DNA from: Gammaproteobacteria bacterium
Lineage (GTDB): Bacteria; Pseudomonadota; Gammaproteobacteria; Xanthomonadales; Wenzhouxiangellaceae
NCBI GenBank assembly: GCA_021772985.1
Contig: JAJFKX010000020.1
Coordinates: forward strand, 1-64,000
DNA: 64,000 nucleotides
Direction: 5' to 3'
Shown: piece after piece, positions 7,848 through 14,664 of the stretch
Position numbering within the stretch: the stretch's first letter is position 1
Layout of the letters: the number at the start of each line of letters is the position of its first letter
Notes under the pieces: generated by a model
Databases searched by the model: none
The model's input: only the letters and a program-made list of their open reading frames with translations
Told to the model about the DNA's origin: nothing
Made by a program: the position numbers and the translations under genes

Positions 7848-7973
7848 ATGGATAGAATTTTCCAATATAAAATCAATAAGTTAGAGATAGTTTTATTGTT
7901 AAAAAATGCAGATTCCGGTGTTAACATTACTTTTTTGTATATTTCTAGTTATGAGTATTTGGAGAAGGCATGA
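7848..7973 (+). CDS. possible small protein, 41 residues
   Basis: An open frame from ATG 7848 encodes 41 residues beginning MDRIFQYKINKLEIVLL. Its TGA overlaps the next gene's start as ATGA (7970-7973), the usual sign of translational coupling. The frame stays open upstream to a stop at about 7787, so an alternative start is possible. No family is recognised. The region is very AT-rich and a frame of this length could occur by chance. Confidence 0.3.
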   Translation: MDRIFQYKINKLEIVLLLKNADSGVNITFLYISSYEYLEKA

Positions 7974-8356
7974 GCGACGATGACTGGCACTTGCAAGAGA
8001 CTTATAAGTCACTAATGCTTTACGGCAACAATGCCGTCAAATTTGTGCTGCTCGTAAATGGGGGAGCTGTTATAGCTCTTTTAACGTTTCTGGGAAACTT
8101 CCTGAAAAACAATCAAGCAAATATTGATATGGCATGGCCCATGGGGTGTTATCTCTTTGGCATAATCTTAGGTGGGATAGCTAATATGACGGCTTATCAA
8201 ACTCAATTGACCCTATACAACGAGGGGTTAGGGAACAATCCAAAGCTGGATCACACCAAATGGCTTTATTCCACATTCATACTAGTAACTATTGGAATTG
8301 TTTTGTTCGGGGCGGGATCGATATTGGCTCTTTTAGAACTACAAACATACTCATAA
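7970..8356 (+). CDS. small three-helix membrane protein, integron-cassette-like gene
   Basis: A 128-residue protein with three predicted membrane segments (about residues 22-45, 56-76 and 97-121). The polar N-terminus is MSDDDWHLQETYKSL and the membrane segments include LLVNGGAVIALLTFLGNFL and GCYLFGIILGGIAN. I recognise no named family. Its TAA stop is part of the TAAC that opens the attC-like site at 8354-8421, which is how gene cassettes of integrons are built. GGAG precedes the ATG. No integrase gene is in view, so it may be an isolated or fossil cassette. Confidence 0.65.
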   Translation: MSDDDWHLQETYKSLMLYGNNAVKFVLLVNGGAVIALLTFLGNFLKNNQANIDMAWPMGCYLFGIILGGIANMTAYQTQLTLYNEGLGNNPKLDHTKWLYSTFILVTIGIVLFGAGSILALLELQTYS

Positions 8357-8421
8357 CAAGCGCATGCAGATGGACCGCCAAAAGGCGCAGCCTTTTGGCG
8401 GCCACTGATGCGAGGCGTTAG
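8354..8421 (+). repeat. attC-like integron recombination site
   Basis: Sixty-eight bases from TAAC to GTTAG. The inner arms TGGACCGCCAAAAGG (8371-8385) and CCTTTTGGCGGCCA (8391-8404) form a long stem around CGCAG with a single bulged A. The outer arms GCGCATGCA and TGATGCGAGGC pair with mismatches. A stop codon inside the left end, a folded stem with an extrahelical base, and terminal TAAC/GTTAG are hallmarks of integron attC sites. The terminal seven bases (GTTAGTC) deviate by one from the GTTRRRY core. A chance palindrome or a rho-independent terminator are weaker alternatives. Confidence 0.6.
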
Positions 8422-8422
8422 T

Positions 8423-8483
8423 CAATGACCGTAAAGGGCAAAGCAGAGTCAAACTGAAACCAACTAGGGCTGTTGCATACTCA
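8423..8483 (+). repeat. intergenic repeat, divergent copy 5
   Basis: This copy has CAATGACCGTAAAGGGCAAA at its start and GGGCTGTTGCATACTCA at its end, as in the other copies, but its middle differs. It directly follows the attC-like site and runs into a GGCTGTGTGAAAACGCC insertion-sequence-type end at 8484. Confidence 0.5.
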
Positions 8484-8500
8484 GGCTGTGTGAAAACGCC
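8484..8500 (+). mobile_element. solo terminal inverted repeat of the MITE/IS type
   Basis: GGCTGTGTGAAAACGCC closely matches the inner part of the MITE end at 2187-2202 (GGCTGTGTAAAAACTC). No inverted partner was seen in the following kilobases. It looks like the remnant of a deleted or decayed element. Confidence 0.4.
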
Positions 8501-8613
8501 TCAAAAAGTATAATTACTTTAGTGTGGTGGCCCAAGCTCGCGGCCCGGGAAAACCATCATTCTCAGGTGATGGATATGCCATATATCGTAGGAAACTCAA
8601 GAAAAATAGAGTG

Positions 8614-8646
8614 CTAATCGTATTGCAACTTGTGTCTTGCGATTAG
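8614..8646 (-). terminator. possible terminator after the DUF2058 gene
   Basis: CTAATCG (8614-8620) and CGATTAG (8640-8646) form a 7-bp stem just downstream of the DUF2058 stop. On the minus strand it is followed by CTATTTTTC. The loop is long, so efficiency is uncertain. Confidence 0.4.
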
Positions 8647-8654
8647 CCTACATG

Positions 8655-9197
8655 TTACCAGGTAAGGTCATCGGGAACATGGTAGTCTGCATATGGATCG
8701 TTTTCATCGATCTCATTACTATCGTTTACATTTAAATTGACCACAAGCTGTTCATCTCGATGAGCAATTTTTTCTGCTGTTAATTTTGGCACTACTTCAT
8801 AAATTTCACCAGATAGCACAATATTTAAATGCCCCGAGGCAATCTGGCTTTGCATTGCTTGGGTTACAGTGATTTTCTTAATTTTTCCTGCATGAGTGAA
8901 GTTGTAGTCGATTTCCCCTTTGGCTCGGTCGAGCTTGTTGGCTTCAATGAGTTGGCGAACTTGAGCCGCTATCGCTTTGCGTGTTTTCTTGGCTTGCGCT
9001 TGTGCGTTCAGCTCACGGTCTCGTTGAGCTTTTTCTGCATTAGCGTGTTTTATTGCTAGCGCAGCTTCATCGGTATCTTTTTGTTTGGACTGATGTTGAG
9101 TTTTGTGTTTTTTGCGCCGCTCATTATTGGCTTTTCTTACTTGTTTATCGCTGACCAACCCGGCTTTGAGTAACTGGTCTTTTAATGAATTCATCAT
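8655..9197 (-). CDS. DUF2058 (YaiL-type) protein
   Basis: A 180-residue, highly charged cytoplasmic protein beginning MNSLKDQLLKAGLVSDKQV and continuing with a Lys/Arg/Gln-rich helix to about residue 85. A compact domain follows with DRAKGEIDYNFTHAGKIKKI and GHLNIVLSGEIYEVVP. This is the DUF2058 pattern found widely in gammaproteobacteria, nucleoid- or ribosome-associated at most by suggestion. A second Met is the first residue of the family start. It is an ordinary core-type gene inside the accessory zone. Confidence 0.85.
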   Translation of the reverse strand: MMNSLKDQLLKAGLVSDKQVRKANNERRKKHKTQHQSKQKDTDEAALAIKHANAEKAQRDRELNAQAQAKKTRKAIAAQVRQLIEANKLDRAKGEIDYNFTHAGKIKKITVTQAMQSQIASGHLNIVLSGEIYEVVPKLTAEKIAHRDEQLVVNLNVNDSNEIDENDPYADYHVPDDLTW

Positions 9198-9576
9198 TCT
9201 GGCTCACTATTGAATACAGGATACTTTAAGGGATTCCAGGGTTGCAGAAAAGGCTAGCTTTGAGGTTCCAAGAGGACATGAAGTCAAGTCTTGTATTTTA
9301 CATACTTAAGCAATGACCGCTTAGGGCAAAATAACGACTTTGTCGGAAGCTGTAATGACCCGATACAACTAGCCGTTATTAGGTCTAATGCTAGTAACAT
9401 TACGGCCTGACTTGTAGGTGAAACCCCGTAAAGATTCTGATAGCATGACTAACTAATTTTAATTCGGGTTAAATGTGATTTATTAGATGTTGAGAGCGAT
9501 TTCCAAGTCCATTTATTCCGAGTTTTATTGAAAAATATTAAATAACCACTTGTTGACTACAAAAAAGGATATTCAA
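9198..9576. other. 379-bp gene-free stretch with a partial repeat
   Basis: It holds a partial copy of the island repeat, AATGACCGCTTAGGGCAAA at 9312-9330, with AAGCTGTAATGACC following. The 3' half of the repeat is not recognisable. No coding frame or RNA gene was seen. The promoters of the divergent DUF2058 and lipoprotein genes must lie here. Confidence 0.5.
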
Positions 9577-10608
9577 ATGCGATTTATTATTATGGGCGCT
9601 GCTGTCTTGCTTCTAACCGCGTGCGGATCGGATAAATCAGATGCTTCCAGTGCTGTCAATGCTGACTCAAACGATAGCCAGTCATCGTCTAGTTCAATTT
9701 CTAAATCCGAGAAATCCGTGTTGACGAATACCCCTATCTCTCTCGCTGACGCCACTGGCGAAACGTCAGAAATGATTGAGGTCGGGCTATGCCCATTTGT
9801 GTCTGATGAGACGATAAAAGCCAGTATTCAGACGAATTTTGAAATCATCCGCAGGGAAGTTTCTAATACGGAATGCCGATGGTCATATAATGCTGGGTTT
9901 TCTATACAGGTTACTATTGAGGATCTCTTGGCCGCGAAACCCGTGTCAGAACGCCGTTATAATATTGATGTGAATGCAGTAAGTGAGCCGCAGGATGGCC
10001 CGGGAACAAATTCTCTCGTTTTAAATGACACAGCTTGGGATAGACCCATTCCCTTTGCATACAGTTTTGAAAAAGACGGAAAGCTTGTGTTTTTACATTA
10101 CATAGGTTTCAAGACTAATGCCGAGATCATGCGCCCCGCTGCCAATGAAATTGCGACACGTATGAGCAATGCTCCGGTCATTGAAACTCAGCGCCGACAT
10201 GCAACGCAGCCATTTAAAGCGTGTGAGGTCTGGACGGATCAGGATATCAAGACCGTTTTTGGCGCAGGCGATACGGCTACGATAGCGCCGGGTGCAAAGG
10301 GTATATCAACATGCGCTTGGACACTTTATGAAGATGGCGTATCCAGTAAGAGAACAGTATCCTATAAGGTTCTAAAGCCAGAACCCGGAAAGAAAGCGGA
10401 ATACGAATACGATAGTTACAAGCCTTATTCAGCCAACGGTGAAACTCACTATCTTAGAAAGGCTGACTCGAATTTCGGCATGTATGTTCATGTCATCACG
10501 CCCCGCCCCGAAGGTCTTGTCTGGGTTACTGTCTCGGACTCCGAGAATGACCCCACCACAGTTGCCAAGATATTACATAAAAACCTTCTTGATCGGATGA
10601 TTCTGTAA
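9577..10608 (+). CDS. lipoprotein with an internal duplication
   Basis: A 343-residue predicted lipoprotein: MRFIIMGAAVLLLTACGS has a lipobox (LTA-C, Cys16) followed by Gly-Ser, then a Ser/Asp-rich linker to about residue 50. Two related units follow, each Cys, about ten residues, a DxxIK helix, then Cys-x-Trp: CPFVSDETIKAS to ECRWSY, and CEVWTDQDIKTVF to TCAWTL. The paired Cys probably form one disulphide per unit. I do not recognise a named family, though the layout resembles some DUF3558-type lipoproteins. ATG 9577 with AAGGAT upstream is preferred to a TTG at 9550. Confidence 0.7.
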   Translation: MRFIIMGAAVLLLTACGSDKSDASSAVNADSNDSQSSSSSISKSEKSVLTNTPISLADATGETSEMIEVGLCPFVSDETIKASIQTNFEIIRREVSNTECRWSYNAGFSIQVTIEDLLAAKPVSERRYNIDVNAVSEPQDGPGTNSLVLNDTAWDRPIPFAYSFEKDGKLVFLHYIGFKTNAEIMRPAANEIATRMSNAPVIETQRRHATQPFKACEVWTDQDIKTVFGAGDTATIAPGAKGISTCAWTLYEDGVSSKRTVSYKVLKPEPGKKAEYEYDSYKPYSANGETHYLRKADSNFGMYVHVITPRPEGLVWVTVSDSENDPTTVAKILHKNLLDRMIL

Positions 10609-10762
10609 AGATCTGGGTGTCTGAAAAGTGCTCAAATAAAATACATTACTAGTTAGAAAATACTGGGTCTGTGCTGGCTAGTAACATAACTTATAGTTCG
10701 GTTTGAAAAGTAAAAGGGGGCAAATCTATTTAGGTATGACGGTGATAGACCACGGTTAAACC

Positions 10763-10792
10763 AATGTCAGCTTTGGGCATTAGCTGCCAGAC
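10763..10792 (+). repeat. short palindromic intergenic element
   Basis: AATGTCAGCTTTGGGCATTA followed by GCTGCCAGACAT. It is a variant of the AATGnCnGCTTnGGGCA core seen in the island repeats, and its arms (ATGTCAGC / GCTGCCAGACAT) can pair. It abuts the phosphoesterase pseudogene. Confidence 0.35.
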
Positions 10793-10928
10793 ATGCTTAA
10801 CAATATCAAACGACATTGTCGTTCTGCTGCTGGAAAATCGTAGCTTCAGCAATCTGGTGGGTTGGGTTTGTACCGATCAACTGAACCCTAAGCAAACAGT
10901 AGTTAATCAGCAACATTGGATGCTTTAG
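10793..10928 (+). pseudogene. phosphoesterase (phospholipase C/acid phosphatase type) N-terminal remnant, frameshifted
   Basis: ATG CTT AAC AAT ATC AAA at 10793 mirrors the start of the intact gene at 12590 (MLNNIK). After a one-base shift the frame reads DIVVLLLENRSFSNLVGWV, then DQLNPKQTVVNQQHW, and stops at 10926-10928. That matches HIVVLMLENRGFDNMAGWI and NQLNRLNPGQI in the intact gene. Only about 45 codons survive and the catalytic region is gone. It is a dead paralogue or the remnant of a duplication preceding the NHL gene. The rest of 10609-11025 shows no gene. Confidence 0.75.
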
Positions 10929-11025
10929 AAAGTATTCATTATGTTTCTTAGGTTTATACAAGAAAAATGGATATAAATAGATTACCGTATAGGGTAGGAA
11001 ATCATTCGTATACGGAAATTCAGTT

Positions 11026-12438
11026 ATGAAACAGCGCATGTCATTATTGGGGCTAATGCTTGTAGCCATTGCTATCCACGCACAAGTTGAAGTAACCACA
11101 CTTGCTGAAGTTCGGGCTACCGCTGGAGTCACTGTACATCCTGATACAGGTGATATTTATATCAGCCATCGAGGCTCTTCGGCACTGTTTTTTAACTCTG
11201 CAACAACTGTTGTCAGAGTCACCCCGGATGGTGATGCATCACTATTTGCCAGTGGGGTGCAAGTTAACCCTAATGGGAATGACTTCGATTCCCAAGGAAA
11301 CTTGTGGCAATTTACCCCAACTACATTTATATGGGAAATTGACCCATCAGGTTCACCCAGATTAAACACAAGTATCAGAGTTTCGCATGATGTAACAAGG
11401 GGTGTAGGCCTAGTGATAGATGCTGATGACAATATTTTCATGACAGTAGATGGGAATATGAAAGGCGTTTATACTTTGCCGGCTGGTTCAATAACCACTC
11501 AATTATTTGCCCAGGATCCAGGATTTGACCGCCTCCAGGGAATAACCATGGATGAGCAAGGCAACCTTTACACAGTCAATCTCAGAGATGCCAATGTATA
11601 CCGTATCACCCCGGATGGCTCGGTGCAGTTCATTGCACAAGCGGCAGGGCCAAATCTGCAAACCAGTGCACCGCCAAATTCACTAGGCATCCAGAACGCG
11701 ACACATATTGTCTATGCCCGTAACAAGTTATATGTTGCCGGGGGCAATCAGAATCAAATCTTAGAAGTCACATTGAATGGTGATGTAAAAGTGCTGGCAG
11801 GCACTGGCGAACGAGGTAACCAGGATGGCCCCGCCGACCAGGCGACTTTTACTTCACCTTATGGAATTGCTGTATCCAATGATAAGCGGTTTCTTTATGT
11901 TAACGGACGAAGTTTCGTGGACCCGCCTGATGACACAACACAACTACGCGTCATCGACCTTGGCCCAGAGGAACCAGCAGACACTTTTGACTTTGCTCTA
12001 GCAGAAGGTGCATGGCTGAACAGGAATACCGATGGTGAAGGCATTTTATTTGACTTCGGCCCTAGTCTGAATCTGCTATTTGCGGCTTGGTTTACATCAA
12101 CACTGGAGGAGTTTTTACCGCCGGTGCCGGCTGAAATGGAAATCGGTGGTATTGGCCAGCGATGGATGACATCACTGATGACCCTGGATGGAAATATAAG
12201 CAGCGGCACATTACGGGCACGCCAGGGCGGCGCTTTTGATATGCCACCGACCGAGATTGAAGCCAGCGCTGAGGTCGGTCAAATTTCAGTACAATTTCTG
12301 GCCTGTGATCTGGCGCAGGTAAATTACGCCATTGATAACCCTGATTTCAGTGGCAGTTTTGAGATTGAGCCGCTTGAAAAAGTGGTAAACCCAAATGGGT
12401 TTAGCTGCGAATCTACAGGAATGCCAGCTGCCAACTGA
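11026..12438 (+). CDS. exported NHL-repeat beta-propeller protein with GAW-type C-terminal domain
   Basis: A 470-residue exported protein with signal peptide MKQRMSLLGLMLVAIAIHAQ. Residues about 25-310 are NHL/SMP-30-like blades, e.g. GVTVHPDTGDIYIS, GITMDEQGNLYTVN and PYGIAVSNDKRFLYV. This fold usually forms a six-bladed propeller for ligand binding or lactone hydrolysis. From about residue 325 a second domain starts with EGAWLNRNTDGEGILFDFG and continues with LLFAAWFTS. This is akin to the GAW domain of the paralogues at 31.9, 42.7 and 48.2 kb. Cys residues near the end probably form a disulphide. Function is unknown. Confidence 0.75.
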   Translation: MKQRMSLLGLMLVAIAIHAQVEVTTLAEVRATAGVTVHPDTGDIYISHRGSSALFFNSATTVVRVTPDGDASLFASGVQVNPNGNDFDSQGNLWQFTPTTFIWEIDPSGSPRLNTSIRVSHDVTRGVGLVIDADDNIFMTVDGNMKGVYTLPAGSITTQLFAQDPGFDRLQGITMDEQGNLYTVNLRDANVYRITPDGSVQFIAQAAGPNLQTSAPPNSLGIQNATHIVYARNKLYVAGGNQNQILEVTLNGDVKVLAGTGERGNQDGPADQATFTSPYGIAVSNDKRFLYVNGRSFVDPPDDTTQLRVIDLGPEEPADTFDFALAEGAWLNRNTDGEGILFDFGPSLNLLFAAWFTSTLEEFLPPVPAEMEIGGIGQRWMTSLMTLDGNISSGTLRARQGGAFDMPPTEIEASAEVGQISVQFLACDLAQVNYAIDNPDFSGSFEIEPLEKVVNPNGFSCESTGMPAAN

Positions 12439-12589
12439 ATGCAGTAAAGAACTTCTGGTATGACTGTAGATCATTGGGGAAAATTAATCCTGAATGGACA
12501 ACATTGCTACATGCAAGCAGAAAAAGGTTCAGGCAAGAATGTTATAGTCTTTATTCAGTGCTATAAATAGTAATAACTTGGGGGTAATT

Positions 12590-14095
12590 ATGTTGAATAA
12601 TATCAAACATATCGTGGTTTTAATGTTAGAAAATCGCGGTTTTGACAATATGGCGGGCTGGATATATGCGAACCAGCTGAACCGATTGAATCCTGGGCAA
12701 ATTATTCCGGCTGACAGCAGGCCAATATTTGATGGGCTACTGAATCAAAACAATCAAGGTCATGACGATACCAAATGGTGCCCGTCCAGCAGTGGCTCAG
12801 GTTCACAAAAACTGTATGCACAATATGGTACCAAGGCTGGTGCTACCTATAATGAATTTAAGCTGCCGCCCAGTGATCCACACGAAGAATTCAACCACAT
12901 GACTGCCCAGCTGTTTGGGCCTGGATACCTTAATCGACAACCTGCAATTAATACCGTCCCAGCGATGCAAGGGTTTGCAATTGATTATGAATCAGTAGCG
13001 CTGGAGAAACATCATGGCCAGGAAATCATGGAGTGTTATTCACCTGCCCAGGCTAATGTAACCGCCCAGCTGGCCAAAGCCTATGCAATATCCGATGCTT
13101 ATTTTGCTTCCTGCCCCACCCAAACCTACCCAAACCGGGCATTTATGGCTGCCGGAACTTCCGAAGGTTTGGTGAATAACGATACTTACAACAAAAATAT
13201 TCCACAAGCACCAACCATTTTTAATGCACTGTACAATGCGGAAAGAGTCAGTAATGGAAATGAGGACTACAGCTGGGGCGTTTATTATTCTGATTATTCA
13301 ATTACTGAATTGAAGATGGGTGCGATTCAGCAGATACCTGAAGCAGAAAGAAAACAGCGGTTCCAGAAAATTGATGCTTTTTATAGCGCTTGTAATAACG
13401 GCCAATTGCCTGCCTACAGCTTTTTGGAGCCACACTATTTGCCATTTACCTGCAACTCCAACCACCCACCATTTCATATTAACTATGGTGAACAGTTGTT
13501 GTATCAGGTTTATAACAGTCTGATTGAATCTCCTTGCTGGCAGAATACTTTATTTATTGTTAACTATGATGAGCATGGCGGTTGCTATGATCATGCTCAT
13601 CCGCCATGGGGTGCAATGTCACCGGACAAAGCAAGTAATCCAAGTCAATATCCAGATGCTCAGGGTTTCAGTTTTAACCGGTTTGGCGTGCGGGTGCCAA
13701 TGTTGATGATGTCACCCTGGGTGAACTCAGGCATTGTATTTCGGGGACAAAACAGTGGGCCTGCACTGGATCATACTTCGATATTGGCTACGATTTTGGA
13801 TTGGAAATCGATTAATAGAGATGCATTAAGCAGTAACCGGGTTCAGGCTGCACAAAATTTGGGTTATGTATTAAACAGTAATGGCAGTACGCCGGCGGTT
13901 AAGATTAACCCTGCTGCAAGTACCAGTGATGTATTGCAGTTGCCGGGTGACTTGCCGTTAACCAGTTTGCAGCGAGGCATTGTCTATAGCCTGGCGGAAC
14001 AGGCTAACGGTAGCACCTATGCAGAGCAAAGCTTTACCAATGTAAAAACACTGGATCAATTGCAGAGCTTCCTGGCTGGATTGGGTAAATGCTGA
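12590..14095 (+). CDS. phosphoesterase-family protein (phospholipase C/acid phosphatase type)
   Basis: A 501-residue member of the phosphoesterase family (PF04185), which hydrolyses phosphodiesters or phosphomonoesters using metal ions. MLNNIKHIVVLMLENRGFDN holds the N-terminal metal/nucleophile motif (MLENRSFD in most relatives). SDAYFASCPTQTYPNRAF and FIVNYDEHGGCYDHAHPP carry further conserved residues. The usual Ser/Thr near MLENR is replaced by Gly here. No signal peptide is seen, unlike many secreted relatives. ATG 12590 follows GGGGGT. A degraded relative lies at 10793. Confidence 0.85.
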   Translation: MLNNIKHIVVLMLENRGFDNMAGWIYANQLNRLNPGQIIPADSRPIFDGLLNQNNQGHDDTKWCPSSSGSGSQKLYAQYGTKAGATYNEFKLPPSDPHEEFNHMTAQLFGPGYLNRQPAINTVPAMQGFAIDYESVALEKHHGQEIMECYSPAQANVTAQLAKAYAISDAYFASCPTQTYPNRAFMAAGTSEGLVNNDTYNKNIPQAPTIFNALYNAERVSNGNEDYSWGVYYSDYSITELKMGAIQQIPEAERKQRFQKIDAFYSACNNGQLPAYSFLEPHYLPFTCNSNHPPFHINYGEQLLYQVYNSLIESPCWQNTLFIVNYDEHGGCYDHAHPPWGAMSPDKASNPSQYPDAQGFSFNRFGVRVPMLMMSPWVNSGIVFRGQNSGPALDHTSILATILDWKSINRDALSSNRVQAAQNLGYVLNSNGSTPAVKINPAASTSDVLQLPGDLPLTSLQRGIVYSLAEQANGSTYAEQSFTNVKTLDQLQSFLAGLGKC

Positions 14096-14110
14096 ATGGT
14101 GCAGTTTTAT

Positions 14111-14563
14111 TTACAACTGCAGCTTGAATTTGGCTTCGCCTTGCTCGGTTAGACCGACATGTTTCCAGCCTTGGCGTAAGTAAAACTCAAAAGCCCTGGT
14201 ACCAGGGTCGGTGGAGAGGTTTATTTGCTTCTGGCCTGCTGAAGACAGCCAGTCGATAGCAGCCTGCAACAAAGCTGAGCCAAGACCGGACCCTTCATAT
14301 TCGGGCCGCACAAACAAGGCAAAAATGTTGCTTTGCTGCTGATCAGCCATCGAAAAACCGGCCAGCCGGCCATCCACCTCAACACACCAGCAGCCATGTT
14401 GAGAAGATTCGATCATGCCTGCAAGTGATTGTTCTGTAATGCCGCGTTCAGCCAGTTGTTGATGGTTTAACTGGTTTTCTTTTACGGATGTTCGGACAGC
14501 TAAAATAGCAGTAATATCTGCTCGTGTTGCTGTGCGAATATTTGAATCATTTAAAAGCTGCAT
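14111..14563 (-). CDS. GNAT-family N-acetyltransferase
   Basis: A 150-residue GNAT protein. Motif A is IFALFVRPEYEGSGLGSALL, carrying the acetyl-CoA phosphate-binding G-x-G-x. The C-terminus has INLSTDPGTRAFEFYLRQGW, the usual strand and helix before the final Gly-Trp. The substrate is unknown. The ATG at 14563 begins at the expected distance from the first strand (IRTATRADITAILAVR). An upstream Met would add a hydrophobic 16-residue leader with no family support. Confidence 0.85.
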   Translation of the reverse strand: MQLLNDSNIRTATRADITAILAVRTSVKENQLNHQQLAERGITEQSLAGMIESSQHGCWCVEVDGRLAGFSMADQQQSNIFALFVRPEYEGSGLGSALLQAAIDWLSSAGQKQINLSTDPGTRAFEFYLRQGWKHVGLTEQGEAKFKLQL

Positions 14564-14664
14564 GATATTACTTTTTACGAGCTTCAGGCCGATAAAAAAT
14601 AACCGAGTCACAAAACATCAGTGCGCATGTAAAGCTTATGTTCAAGGTCGGCATCCGGCAATTA

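Noticed and set aside
7703-7927. Minus-strand 74-residue frame in the AT-rich gap
   Set aside because: The region is very AT-rich, the frame has no family or ribosome site, and the plus-strand frame at 7848 with ATGA coupling is more plausible.
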